DNA of 64,000 nt from Ctenosaura bakeri (lineage: Eukaryota > Chordata > Lepidosauria > Squamata > Iguanidae), in NCBI GenBank assembly GCA_948474755.1, contig CAOLHI010001433.1:310001-374000 (forward strand), read 5' to 3'. The position numbers and the translations under genes are program-made. The notes under the pieces were generated by a model. It ran no database searches and had not been told where the DNA came from. It worked only from the letters and a program-made list of their open reading frames with translations. This document shows, piece after piece, positions 23,085 through 33,528 of the stretch (position 1 is its first letter; each line of letters begins with the position of its first letter).

Positions 23085-23410
23085 TAAAATCCCAGAGCTG
23101 GAAGAGACCTCCAAAGGTCATCCAGTCCAACCCCCTTCTGCCATGCAGGAAGCATTCCCAACAGATGGCCATTGAGCCCCGTTTAAAACCGCCCAAAGAA
23201 GGAGACTCCACCACAATCCCAGCCGATCCCACTGTCGAGCTGCTCTTACCCTCAGGAGTCTCTTTTCCGGAAGTTTGAAGCCATTGCTCCGCGTCGTAGC
23301 CTCTGAAGCAGCAAAAAACAAGCTGGCTCCATCATCCAAACAACATCCTTTTAAATATTTAAACATGGCTATCAGGTCATCCCTTAACCCTCTCTTCTCC
23401 ATACCCACCT
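23085..23410 (-). mobile_element. CR1 LINE 3' fragment
   Basis: AAATCCCAGAGCTGGAAGAGACC, GGTCATCCAGTCCAACCCCC, GCCATGCAGGAAGC and GAAGCCATTGCTCC are the reversed CR1 3' end. It lies 415 bp upstream of SEZ6 exon 2. Confidence 0.85.
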
Positions 23411-23439
23411 CCAAGCTGCTCCCCATTATTCTGATGTGC

Positions 23440-23580
23440 CTTCAATCATTCACAACTTATGACCACCCTACAGCCAACCTATCAGGGGGCCTTCTAGGGC
23501 TGAGAGTGTGTGACGTGGGTTTCCATGGCTGAGCAATAGGGAATCGAGCCCTGGTCAGAGGGTGTGGTTTTCTTCTAGCC
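23440..23580 (-). mobile_element. tRNA-derived SINE (reverse)
   Basis: TTCACAACTTATGACCACCC, TCTAGGGCTGAGAGTGTGTGACGTGGGTTTCCATGGCTGAGCAATAGGGAATCGAGCCCTGGTC is the SINE body and B box in reverse. Confidence 0.75.
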
Positions 23581-23825
23581 CACTTGGTTCTAGCGGGAAG
23601 GGTGGCTTGAGAGCAGAGCAGAGGGTGGGCCCTGGCCCCCAAAAGGACTGGGAGGGAAGGAGGAAGCTGGCTTAGTAAATCTGAAGACCTCCATGGGGAG
23701 GTTTTGGAAAGTTGCAGACCCCCCAACAATCGATACACCCTTGCTGATCCGTTTACTTGCTCGCCGTTACCTTCACCGGCGCTAAGCCTCCTTTCTGTCT
23801 CCCTCTTCTCTCCTCCTCCTTCCAG

Positions 23826-24554
23826 GTCTCCTGCCAAAGGAACCCGAGGGTCCCGGCAGCCCCAAGGCCAACAATGGGGAGCCGACGGTGCCCCCCACCC
23901 CGGAAGAGCTGGAGCGCGACGCCCCTTTCGTCACCACCGCCCCCACCTTGAACCTCCTCAACCACCACCCGCTGCTGGAGAACTTCCTCCACGAAACGCT
24001 CTTGAAGAAAGACTACTTGCAACAGATTCCCTTTCTGGCCGCTGGACTCCCCGGCCCTGTCCTCCCGGACGCCAACCTCGGGCCGCCCCCCACGAACAAA
24101 CCGGGGGCCACCCCGGATGGCCGGACCACCTCCGACGCCTCCGCGGCACCTGCGGCCACCGCAACGGGTGCCCCCACCGTCCCAGGGGTCGGGAAGAGCG
24201 AAGGCCAGGATGCGGAGAGGACGCCGGAGATGGCCAAACCGGCTTTGACCACTGACCTGCTGACCACGGCCATGGGGCGACTTGTGCCATGGGCCCAGCG
24301 GGACCAGGCCGGCTCCAAATTTGGCCACACACAGCCACCTGTCCCCCACACCTTGTCTTTCCAAGAAGGCCTCTCGGATTCGGACCCTGGGACCCCCACC
24401 ACGTTATCGGGGGACACCCCGACTGTCCCCACAGGGCAGCCCAATGTATCCACCCTGGGCGTGGTCCTACCAAGCAAGGAGGATGAGGAGAGGGCGGCCT
24501 CCTCCACCACCACCATCACGACCACCACTGTCGTCACATCCGTGCCGGCTGCAG
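23826..24554 (+). CDS. SEZ6: SEZ6 exon 2: Ser/Thr/Pro-rich N-terminal ectodomain
   Basis: The acceptor is TTCCAG ending at 23825 and the donor is CAG|GTACGA at 24555. The exon enters after codon base 1 and ends after base 1 of a Gly codon, giving residues 1-242 of the product visible here. The anchor is VTTAPTLNLLNHHPLLENFL, almost identical to the mammalian SEZ6 N-terminal motif. The rest is low-complexity Pro/Thr/Ser/Gly sequence that diverges quickly between species. It ends in a run of Thr broken by Ile and Val just before CUB1, a likely O-glycosylated stalk. The first in-frame Met (23888) is internal and is not the start, because the family has a signal peptide on an earlier exon that is not found in this window. 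Confidence 0.93.
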
Positions 24555-25483
24555 GTACGAAAAGTGGTTGGGCCCCAGGATGGGATGTTTAGGCTCAAAT
24601 TGGGGTGGCTGTCGGGCTGACGGTTCAGCATCATCCCTGGGCCAAAATCTGAGATGTTTGGACTTAGTGAATTAATCATTTAGTACCAGCTAAAGATGCT
24701 CACAACTTGTCGTTCAGACACACATGGACACAAAAAAACATTTCCTTGTTTGAAAATTAAGACTCCGCTAAAGGGGTTGTTTCCAGATCAAGGTGGAATA
24801 AGGGGATTATTCCTTCTCACTTAATTAGGGAGACAGATTTAATCTAGCCTCCCTGCTCCTAGCAAGGAAGCAGAGTGGAGGGTGAGCCCTGGCACCCCAA
24901 AGATCGGGAGGGAAGGAGGAAGCTAACCAAGTCAGCCCATAAACGCCCCTGTGGGGTCTTCACAACTATCAGCAACTGATCAATGAAGTTGTCCAAATTT
25001 TGGCACGCTGTTGCTCTCTGGACCGGAAACTCGCACCCAGATTTTTCCTCTTGCCCGGAGCTAAGCTCCCCAAAACCTCACCTTCCACCCAACGAAACTG
25101 GAAACTCCAGGGCAGGCCCAGGGAACCAGCAATCCCCACTGGGTGGTAGCTTCCTGTGGAGGTGGGAGGGTCCCTCATCTGTTCCGGATCTTCATCCAGA
25201 CTTAAATGGAGATACCCAAGGTGTCTGGGGGCGTCTCCTCCCTAGGGCTGCCATAAGTCAATGGAGATTTAATGACAACTAACAGCAACCCCGAGATGTC
25301 GGACTCGGTGCCCCACGGGATCTCAGCACCTTGAAAGTTCCGACTGAAGCCCAAAGTGGAGTCACCGCTCCATGGATATGGGATCCATCCGTAGCCAGGC
25401 GCAATGAGATGGGGAAACAAAGTCACGGTGGAGAGGGTCCGTACTTGAATGCCCGAACCTCACCCAACCCTCTTTCTCCCCAG
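24555..25483 (+). other. SEZ6 intron 2
   Basis: This is a 929-bp intron from GTACGA to CCCCAG. It contains two short copies of the dispersed motif family A: minus strand around 25178-25206 and plus strand around 25331-25370. Otherwise I see no feature. Confidence 0.85.
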
Positions 25484-25620
25484 GTCCGTGCAGCTGGAAC
25501 CTCACCGGGCCGAAGGGGTCGCTGGCTTCTCCGCTGCCCTCCGGCATCCCGTACGAAGGGGGGACCCTGGAGTGCACGTACACCATCTCCGTCTACCCCG
25601 GCTATGGGGTGGAGATCCGG
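25484..25620 (+). CDS. SEZ6: SEZ6 exon 3: first half of CUB1
   Basis: The acceptor CCCCAG ends at 25483 and the donor is CGG|GTAGGT at 25621. It completes the split Gly and encodes residues 244-288, leaving in phase 0. PCSWNLTG opens CUB1, with the first CUB cysteine and an N-glycosylation sequon (NLT). LEC carries the second cysteine, and SVYPGYGVEI is the conserved strand before the exon border. The middle, between SLASP and the second Cys, differs from the mammalian sequence I recall but is of similar length. Confidence 0.95.
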
Positions 25621-25914
25621 GTAGGTGCCCGGCCGGGGTGGGAGACACGGCTCTCAATGCGCCGGTGCAACGAGGTTGAAAAGCAAACGTCGTGGAGACA
25701 CGAAACATCTCTTACAAATATTTGAGGGGGTGGATTTGTGTCGGCAAACACGGCGACGCCGTCTCGAGCCTTTGTTCCAGACGGAAAGGCAAACTCTGCA
25801 AACATGATACCCTCCGAGATGTCTCAGCGGCAAACCAGGGGTGGCCGAGACCGTCCCGATTAGCACACTCTCTCGGCCGCTTTTAAAGCGTCCCGGTTCC
25901 TCGTTCCTCTTCCT

Positions 25915-26120
25915 GCCTTGGTGCTCAGTCCCCGCAAACGGAGTTCAAAAGCATTTGGCGTGCAACGAACACGCCGGCGTCGGACTGCAAGACCTGGGTT
26001 CGATTCCCTGTCCGACCGTGGGAACCCATTGGGTGGCCTTGGGGGCAAGTCACACGCTCTCAGCCCCAGAAAACTCCATGATAGGGTCACCGTAAGTCAG
26101 AAATGACTTAAAGCCACATT
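25915..26120 (+). mobile_element. tRNA-derived SINE in SEZ6 intron 3
   Basis: It shows AAGACCTGGGTTCGATTCCCTG (B box), CGTGGGAACCCATTGGGTGGCCTTGG, GTCACACGCTCTCAGCCCCAGAAAACTCC and AAGTCAGAAATGACTTAAAG. The upstream part of the interval may be a fragment of family B. Confidence 0.75.
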
Positions 26121-27057
26121 TCCCCCCCCAAAAAAAATCCTGAAATAGGGTGGTCAAGAGTAGGAGGTTGAAAGTGGAATCATCGCGCTATAAGAGTCTC
26201 GTGCGGAAACAGGGAGGAAGGCAAAAGAGGGGTCTGTCTCACACCTACACACTCGCAGAGACTCACAACCACAACGGCCGGGCCTCTCCGCCCATCACGT
26301 CGTTAATGAAAAATTGCAAACACAACCGTCTCGCTTCAGGGGAGCAGCCGGGCGCACTGGCTGCGAAAGACACACCGAAGCAAATGTCAAATCGATACCC
26401 GTGGCATTTGGCCGACATTTCGACAATCCTTTTCCCCGGCTGCCTCCCCCTCCCCGCCCGGCACGCGCCCTCCCTTGGGGCTTCATTAGGCCGTGCGGAA
26501 GATGGTCTCCGAGCGCGGGGCCGGGGAGGCCGCAGAGGGACGTGCCGGGTCAGCAGTGGGAACTGTGGCCGTCCCCTTCCAGGGACGGTTCCCTACCGGA
26601 CCTTTGAAATGGGATCTTTTGGGGGATTGCAATTCCCAGAATTCTCCAGCCGGTGTGACTAACGGCCACAAACGCCTTTGGGGGCCCCTCTCGCACTAGG
26701 AAAGTAACTCAATCCAGTTACAGTTAGACTGTAAAAGGGACGGAGCTTGTTTTGTTACAGTTGTACTGTAATTTACTCACAAAAAGGAACCAATTACTAA
26801 TTACTCCTCATTCAATGGACAAAGCACACCTGCGCAATGAGATTCCCTTGCACGGCAAAAGTAACTAAAACCAGGTACAGTTACCTTGCTAAAGAGGTGA
26901 TGTTCTCCTTTGTTGTGATATAATCTAACTTAGTTATGCCTTGGGGCTCATCCACACAACACAGTTGTAGCTCGATGATTCCACTTTAACGGCCACAGCT
27001 GCATCCCATAGATCTGCAGTATAGGGAGAAGTGCTTAGAATTGGCCATCGCTGTCTT

Positions 27058-27290
27058 CTTAGGCTGAGAGAGTGTCACCCGGGGGCTTCCAGGGCGGAGC
27101 GGGGGGTTCGAATCGTGGTCTCCCAAGGTCCTCATCCGATGCTCAAACCACTAGACCGCCCCCAGCTGTCAAGATCTCTCCCGAGGAGTGATGCCATTGC
27201 GGCTGAGAGAGTGTGAGGGAATTCGAACTCGGGTCTCCCAAAGTTCTAGTCCAATACTCAAAGCACTATGCTGGCTTCCTAACCGTAACT
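27058..27290 (-). mobile_element. Two reverse SINE fragments in tandem
   Basis: GGCTGAGAGAGTGTCACC..GGTTCGAATCGTGGTCTCCC..CACTAGACCGCC is followed by GGCTGAGAGAGTGTGAGGGAATTCGAACTCGGGTCTCCC..CACTATGCTGGC. The same body, B box and head occur twice in reverse. Confidence 0.75.
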
Positions 27291-27479
27291 AGTTAATTTT
27301 TGGAATTAACTTCCCAAACTCTGCAGATTTGATAGGTAAGCTATCAAGTATGACATTTTCCCATAATCGTGCCACAGGAGAGCATAAAGGCAGCCCCCTG
27401 CCACGTGGCTCCCCACTCGCGTCCCGCAATCCCACCCCATAAATCACGCCACGCCCGTGCAGCCCCACGGTGCGAGATC

Positions 27480-27700
27480 TCCCCGCCAGACGGCTCTCCC
27501 CGTCTGCCGCCCCTCCACGCGCTGGCACTCCGAACCCCTCCGCCCATACGTCTCCAGCACCTTTTGGTGTAATTAGTGCCAGGCGGCGGCTGCCTTGAGC
27601 CGTTCATCACCGAGCGGCGCCCGTTTAATTACCGTAATTAATATACAATCACTGCCTTAATGAGAGACGGCAACACTGACTCGTTCATCAAGATGAGTTA
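27480..27700. promoter_or_regulatory. Candidate enhancer-like island in SEZ6 intron 3
   Basis: TTTTGGTGTAATTAGTGCC and GTTTAATTACCGTAATTAATATACAATCAC, then CCTTAATGAGAGACGG. Three paired-type TAATTA cores occur within about 90 bp in an otherwise GC-rich intron. Confidence 0.3.
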
Positions 27701-27849
27701 TGGGGATGAAGACCCAGGCAGATGCGGCAGCAGTGGTTACGGGCCCGGTACGGAGGGGATCCGGATCAGAAGCAGCTTCGGAGACAGACAGACGGCCTGG
27801 TTAATTCTCTGATAGAGCTGGTGACGCAGCACCTCTGAGCATGTGCAGA

Positions 27850-28130
27850 ATTACAGCATCCAGATTGAGAGAAGTCATAGGCCCACTCGATTCTGCGTTG
27901 GTCAGGCCCCCCCGGAATAATCCCGTGTCCAGTTCTGGGCACCCCGGTTCAGGAGGGATATGGAGAAGCTGGAAGGGGTCCAGAGGAGGGGGGCCGAAAT
28001 GGTCAGAGGCCCGGACAGCACGAAGCCCTGAGAGGACGTGGCTCCGGGAGTTGGGTGTAGAAAGGAGAAAAGGAGAGGGAAGCGGGAAAGGAAGGCCGCG
28101 GGACTGCTTTATATTTGAGCTTGAGTCTTC
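27850..28130 (+). mobile_element. CR1 LINE fragment
   Basis: CCCGTGTCCAGTTCTGGGCACCCCGGTTCAGGAGGGATATGGAGAAGCTGG and GGGTCCAGAGGAGG match the CR1 RT C-terminus (the codons for VQFWAP, then DKLE). It ends where the minisatellite begins. Confidence 0.8.
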
Positions 28131-28138
28131 ATCATGAA

Positions 28139-28800
28139 ATAGAGTACAGGTGCAGTACAGGAGGAAGTAGGGGACAGACGCAGTACAGGGGGAAGTAGAG
28201 GACAGATGCAGTACAGGGGGAAATACAGATGCAGTAGAGGGGGAAATACAGATGCACTACAGGGGGAAATACAGATGCACTACAGAGGGAAGTAGAGGAC
28301 AGATGCAGTACAGGGGGAAATACAGACGTAGTAGAGGGGGAAATACAGATGCAGTACAGGGGGAAATACAGATGCAGTAGAGGGGGAAATACAGATGCAG
28401 TACAGGGGGAAATACAGATGCACTACAGGGGGAAATACAGATGCACTACAGAGGGAAGTAGAGGACAGATGCAGTACAGGGGGAAATACAGACGCAGTAG
28501 AGGGGGAAATACAGATGCAGTACAAGGAGAAATACAGATGCACTACAGAGGGAAGTAGAGGACAGATGCAGTACAGGGGGAAATACAGAGGCAGTACAGG
28601 AGGAAATACAGATGCAGTACAGGGGGAAATACAGACGCAGTACAGGGGGAAGTACAGACGCATTCAAGGGGAAATACAGATGCACTACAGGGGGAAATAT
28701 GGACGCAGTACAGAGGGAAGTAAAGGTCAGATGCAGTACAGGGGGAAGTACAGACGCACTACAAGGGAAAGTACAGACAGTACGGGGGAAATACAGATGC
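28139..28800 (+). repeat. 23-bp minisatellite beside SEZ6 exon 4
   Basis: Units of GATGCAGTACAGGGGGAAATACA (23 bp) alternate with a 28-bp variant carrying GAGGGAAGTAGAGGACA. There are about 27 units in 660 bp. The array stops 55 bp before the exon 4 acceptor. The sense strand is purine-rich with GGGGG in nearly every unit. Confidence 0.97.
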
Positions 28801-28854
28801 CATGGTCCCCAGCAGGGCATCCCTTCATCCGTCTTTTGCCTCTGCCCTTCGCAG

Positions 28855-29047
28855 GTCCAGAACATCAGCCTGGCAGAAGGCGAGACGATCACGGTGGAGA
28901 CGCTGGGAGGCGTGGAACCCATCGCTCTGGCCAACGAGTCCTTCCTGATGCGTGGGCAAGTGATCCGCGGCCCGACCAACCAGGTGGTGGTGCGCTTCCA
29001 GAGTCCGTCCCCTGCCAACCCGGGAACCTTCAACTTCCGCTTTGAAG
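28855..29047 (+). CDS. SEZ6: SEZ6 exon 4: second half of CUB1
   Basis: The acceptor TTCGCAG ends at 28854 and the donor is GAAG|GTAAGG at 29048. It encodes residues 289-352 plus the first base of Ala353. VQNISLAEGETITVE and ANESFLMRGQVIR match SEZ6 CUB1 closely and carry two N-glycosylation sequons (NIS and NES). FNFRFE closes the CUB fold. The exon's reading frame stays open upstream through the intron into the minisatellite, but the AG at 28853-28854 is the only acceptor that joins exon 3 in phase and in homology. Confidence 0.96.
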
Positions 29048-29334
29048 GTAAGGCTGATCTGCCACCCTGCTGACTGGCACATCCTCCCTTCCACCCCATT
29101 TAAAGTTCAGCTGAAGCTTTAAGTTCATTGCCCCAACAAAACAACAACTGCTGTTCCTTGAAAGTTCAGACTAAAATCTGGAACAAATTTGCTGCTCCCA
29201 CCACTAACAAGACAGTGCCACCTGCTGGTTCTGCCCAATGCTCCAGTGTTCCAGCTGGTTGTTGTCAAGGAAACCGACATCCCATGGCCACCTTGGCCGT
29301 GCCATCCAGTGCCCCCCGTGCCATCCAGATTCCA

Positions 29335-29500
29335 GCACTCGCACAGACACACGCAAGAGCTCCGGCGCAATTAGCTAATTGGGAGCTTGCTAATCGCTGC
29401 TGGAGCTAATCGCCGAAGCTGCCAGGTTAAAGCGGGCACCCACCGAAGAGACTGCTTAATGGGGAGATAATTGGTCCCAGCAATTAAGGGAATTTGCACG
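29335..29500. promoter_or_regulatory. Candidate enhancer-like island in SEZ6 intron 4
   Basis: GCAATTAGCTAATTGGGAGCTTGCTAATCGCTGCTGGAGCTAATCGCC is followed by GCTTAATGGGGAGATAATTGGTCCCAGCAATTAAGGG, with six to seven TAAT/ATTA cores in 130 bp. GCTAAT recurs three times. Confidence 0.3.
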
Positions 29501-29667
29501 GAGCACAAGGAACGGGGAGGGGGCTCCTCCGCCTTTCCGCGCTTGTGCGTCTTGCTTCGTTTCTGACAACAAGACGCTACCTCCTCTTTCACCCATCCGC
29601 ATTTCCAACAGAATTCCACGGCTTCGTTGTTTGCTAGAAGGGCAGGCCGCTCGGTGGGCACGAGATC

Positions 29668-29940
29668 CTAAAATCAGAGAGCTGGAAGAGACCCCCAGGG
29701 CCGTCCAGTCCAAGCCCCTTCTGCCGTGCAAGGAGACACAATTAAAGCCCTCCCTTGGACAGATGGCCACCCGGCCTCTCTTTAAAAACAACCTCCAAAA
29801 AAGGAGACTTCAGCACACTCCATTAATCCCGTTATCAAACCATCAGGAATTTCCTCCCAACGTTCAGGTGGAATATCTTCTTCTGTAGTGTGAACCCATT
29901 GCTCCGTGCCCTAGTCTCCGGATCAGCAGAAAACAGGCTA
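29668..29940 (-). mobile_element. CR1 LINE 3' fragment
   Basis: TAAAATCAGAGAGCTGGAAGAGACCCCCAGGGCCGTCCAGTCC is followed by the reversed 3' coding region up to CAGCAGAAAACAGG. Confidence 0.85.
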
Positions 29941-30070
29941 TTACTATTAGCATTATTTTGCAATCTCAGGTTCTTTGTGTTCAATTTATAAGCTCACTTG
30001 CAACTCCCACCCACACAAAAGGGTTAAGACTCTTGCCCAGTGAATCGACTTCTCAATTTCTGTCTTCCAG

Positions 30071-30256
30071 CCTACCTGCTCAGCTGCGCCTTCCCCGTCC
30101 GGCCGGCCTACGGGGACATCTCGGTCACCAGCGTCCACCCTGGAGGCCACGCCTGCTTCTCGTGCACCACTGGCTACCAGCTGGTTGGCCAGCACTGCCT
30201 GACCTGTCTCAACGCCACGCACCCCTTTTGGAGCGCCCGGGAGCCGACCTGTGTGG
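30071..30256 (+). CDS. SEZ6: SEZ6 exon 5: Sushi1
   Basis: The acceptor CTTCCAG ends at 30070 and the donor is GTGG|GTGAGT at 30257. It encodes residues 354-414. The four canonical Sushi cysteines are visible in LLSC, FSC, LTC and PTC, with GYQL and the sequon LNAT. Two further cysteines appear, in HAC and QHC, where the mammalian sequence I recall has Arg and His. They may form an extra disulfide. One Sushi domain per exon is normal for this family. Confidence 0.95.
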
Positions 30257-30835
<579 letters not shown>

Positions 30836-30974
30836 TGAGTCCTTTTGGGGAGAGAGTTGGACCCCTCCACCAGACAGATGGGCTTTGGAGTCCTTTTTGG
30901 CACCAGGGCCAAATGTGTCCAGCCATCCAGCGGTATGGAATAGTTAGATTACATGAACGCTGTCGTTCTCGTGC

Positions 30975-31150
30975 GCCTTCGTTTCGGACTTATGGCGAAC
31001 CTAAGGCAAACCTATTCCAGGGTTTTCTGGGGCTGAGAGTGTGTGACTTGGGGCTGAGAGAGTGTGACTTACCCAGTAGATTTCCACGGCTGAGCCGAGA
31101 ATCGAACCCGGGTCTCCAGGGCCATAGTCCAATGCTCAAATTATGAGTAA
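30975..31150 (-). mobile_element. tRNA-derived SINE (reverse)
   Basis: TTTCGGACTTATGGCGAACC, TTTTCTGGGGCTGAGAGTGTGTGAC (the last part duplicated), GATTTCCACGGCTGAGCCGAGAATCGAACCCGGGTCTCCAGGG and GTCCAATGCTC are reversed tail, body, B box and head. Confidence 0.8.
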
Positions 31151-32096
31151 CTGTTGCTGAAAGAAAGACCAGAAGTCCCACTTTTCATCTTTTCCGTCTT
31201 TTCCTCTTCCTTTTCTATCTTATTGTATCTTCCTTTTCTATCCTTTTTTCCTGCAGTTTCTGTAATTCTTAATGCATTTTTAAATCTCTTAACAACTAAA
31301 TTATTTTAAAAAAAGAAATTGAATTTGGCCCACGACCGAACCCAACCACTATTAGTGCATTTTTGCCATTCAGTTCCCCATCACCACAGATGGCGCAACG
31401 GGTAAGAAAGGACGCCAGCTTCATCCTTCCGTCCGAGGAGAGAAAATCAAATCCGTGCCTCGGTGCCTTCAAGTTGCCCATCGACTTAAGGCAACCCCAT
31501 AAATTCCTGAGCTTTTTCTTAGGCCAGGAATTCGCAGCGTCCGCTCTCTGACATGTTTGCACCGCGACGCGCCCGAAAGCCACAGCGATTATGAGCATCC
31601 GAGCCGTGAACTGGAGGTGTCGGTGTGCAAACAAAGAGATCGCAGCTCGCGTGTTGGATCCCAGCCTCCCGTTCCTGAGAGTGACATGCAGGATATTATC
31701 GGTGCATTGCGCCGAAATAACCGCGCCAGTGTTGGTGGTGGAGGCGCGAAAATAAAAGGCGACGGGTGCAGAAGGCACGAAGGAAGGAAACAGCGGTTAG
31801 CCGATCTTGGCTGCCTTCTCCGCAACCCTGAAGGCACAGCCGCTGGCTCCAAATTCAGCCTTAATCACCACTGTTATTATTTTTTTATTTTTATTATTAT
31901 TATTTATTTGCATCCTGCCTCTCCATATGGATCGAGGCGGCGAACAACTTACAAATAGCATGTATTTCAAAACATTTCTATACATTTAATCCATGCCTAT
32001 CCACGTGCCGTTCTGCTAATATTGTCTCCCTCCAGTACCTTGAATCTCTGGGTGGCCCACACGTCTCCAAACAAAAAATTCTGATGGTTTGAAATT

Positions 32097-32190
32097 GGGA
32101 ACGTTTTGGGGTTGCACCTCCCAGCATCTCTCAGCCAGCAGGGCTACTAAGCAAGGATGCTGGGAGTCGTAGTGTCATCTTTTTGGAGCT
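32097..32190. mobile_element. Short fold-back MITE
   Basis: TTGCACCTCCCAGCATCTCTCAGCC and AAGGATGCTGGGAGTCGTAGTG are inverted arms of the family also seen near 22718. Confidence 0.6.
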
Positions 32191-32248
32191 CTGCTGAAAA
32201 CCCAACCTTGCATGCTTGACTGGGGCGGGTTTTGCTTCCTCCTCGCAG

Positions 32249-32415
32249 GCTCATCATCCGGAACGGGAACAACATTGAAGCTCCGCCGGTGTACGACTCG
32301 TACGAGGTGGAATACCTGCCCATCGAGGGCCTGGTCAGCAGCGGACGAGGCTTTTTCATCGAGCTCACCACGGACAGCAGTGGGGTGGCCGCGGGCATGG
32401 CGCTGCGCTACGAGG
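32249..32415 (+). CDS. SEZ6: SEZ6 exon 7: second half of CUB2
   Basis: The acceptor CTCGCAG ends at 32248 and the donor is GAGG|GTGAGT at 32416. It encodes residues 472-526. LIIRNGNNIEAPPVYDSYEV and EYLPIEGL are nearly invariant in SEZ6, and TTDSSGVAAGMALRYE closes the CUB domain. The phase matches its neighbours. Confidence 0.97.
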
Positions 32416-33528
32416 GTGAGTTGCCCGGGGGGGGGTACATAAGAGGAAGGCTTCCATTTGGCAATCTAGGAGCTCTCTCCCAACCCCACAGACTTGGGGT
32501 TGCCAGATCGCACGGCGTCCAATTTTTTGGAGGCCATTTCCATGGGGGAGACCAAGCTGCAACCTCTCCAGTTTCATACCCTTCATCATTTCACAGATTA
32601 GAAATGGGGCACGTGCGGCCGAGCAAGATCAGGGTGCAAAGTTATTCGCGAGGAGGAATGAGAAGGAGAAAAGGTTGCTTTCTCCGGAGTCCACAGGGAA
32701 GGACAAGATCCCGTCTCTCCATTTCCTCTCCCTCCGCTGCTCAGTTCATTGCGTGCAAACGACTTTTGGGCTCGGTTTGCAGGGATGGAAGGAAGCTGAG
32801 GACAGAGGAAGGGAGAGAAACCGGGACATTTTAAAAGCAGCTGGGGGGAAATGGGATGGCAGAGGATTAATGGGGGCTGTCTCTACCAAATTAGGGGAAT
32901 GGGAGGGTACATCAGGTCTCAGAAAGAGGAAAAGGTGGAGTAGCTAACTCCTGCCCGGCTAGAAGACAGGCAGCTTGCAAGAATTTGCAGGCTTTGTTGG
33001 TTTCTTGCTGCAACGTCCAAAGAGTCTCCAGGATTGTCTTCGTATTTACTTAGATTCCTCCTCCCGTCCCAGAAAACCCCATGGCAGGTTCATTTTAGGG
33101 TCAGAAACATCTTGAAGGCACATGGCCACAAGGCAAACTTATCATTTCTTGGAAAAGATTTGTTTGGGGGGGTTGCTTTTGCCCTCCCCTGAGGCTGAGA
33201 GAGTGTGACCTGTAGTCGAGATTAAATGCCCCTTGTCCTCTCTCCCCAAAGAGGTGAGCCCCTGTGGTTGGTCTTTAATGTGTGATGCTCAGTGACACCT
33301 GAGGGACCATTCCGGGTCTCCTGTTTCGACCCGGAAACCTCAGGGCGTGGGGCAATCTTGAATTGGCAACTCTGTGCCCACTTGGGGCCACTGGGCAGCC
33401 ACTCTCTGCTGCCACATTTCCTTAGGCTCTCCTTGTTTCCCACCCAAGGCATGTCCCCAAAAGACAGGATAGCCGCCCCAGCTGGGAGCCACACTGAGCC
33501 TCCCCTTCCGTCCCCTCTGCCCCTGCAG
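32416..33528 (+). other. SEZ6 intron 7
   Basis: This is a 1113-bp intron. It includes a minus-strand copy of dispersed family B (about 32640-32842) and two SINE 3' pieces (about 33060-33125 plus and 33188-33215 minus). No coding exon is seen. Confidence 0.85.
32640..32842 (-). repeat. Dispersed family B copy (reverse)
   Basis: It ends GAGAGAAACCGGGACATTTTAAAAGCAG, the reverse of the family B start, and contains TTGCGTGCAAACGAC at the matching internal point. Confidence 0.7.

Larger units (their letters stand above)
1..23825. other. Exon-free region: probable SEZ6 intron 1 / 5' flank
   Basis: No open frame in this stretch resembles a protein I know, apart from CR1 LINE remnants. The first supported exon begins at 23826 and is SEZ6 exon 2, entered after one base of a codon. 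Exon 1 (5' UTR plus signal peptide) must therefore lie further upstream or be too short to recognise here. In mammals SEZ6 has a very long first intron, which fits. The content is mostly LINE, SINE and MITE debris, two tandem arrays, a GGA polypurine tract and short AT-rich islands inside GC-rich DNA; these are listed separately. I looked for exons of PIPOX, the expected divergent neighbour, and saw none. Stretches not listed separately look like unique, non-coding sequence. Confidence 0.6.
25621..28854 (+). other. SEZ6 intron 3
   Basis: This is a 3234-bp intron. It holds a tRNA-derived SINE (about 25915-26120), a MITE half (about 26145-26200), two AT-rich candidate regulatory islands (26280-26500 and 27480-27700), two reverse SINE pieces (27058-27290), a CR1 fragment (27850-28130) and a 23-bp minisatellite that ends only 55 bp before exon 4. 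Each is listed separately. Confidence 0.85.
29048..30070 (+). other. SEZ6 intron 4
   Basis: This is a 1023-bp intron. It contains family A motif copies near 29101-29133 and 29159-29220, an AT-rich TAAT-bearing island (about 29335-29500) and a minus-strand CR1 fragment (about 29668-29940). Confidence 0.85.

Noticed and set aside
1..23825. PIPOX or another neighbour gene in the left part
   Set aside because: No frame resembles sarcosine oxidase or any other host protein. Only LINE coding remnants were found.
200..27160. tRNA genes at the many GGTTCGAATCC sites
   Set aside because: These are B boxes of tRNA-derived SINEs. The sequences do not fold into a complete cloverleaf and are followed by the SINE body.
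28139..28800. CRISPR array or a repeat-protein exon
   Set aside because: It has 23-bp units with no spacers. The exon 4 acceptor at 28854 and homology show the array is intronic.
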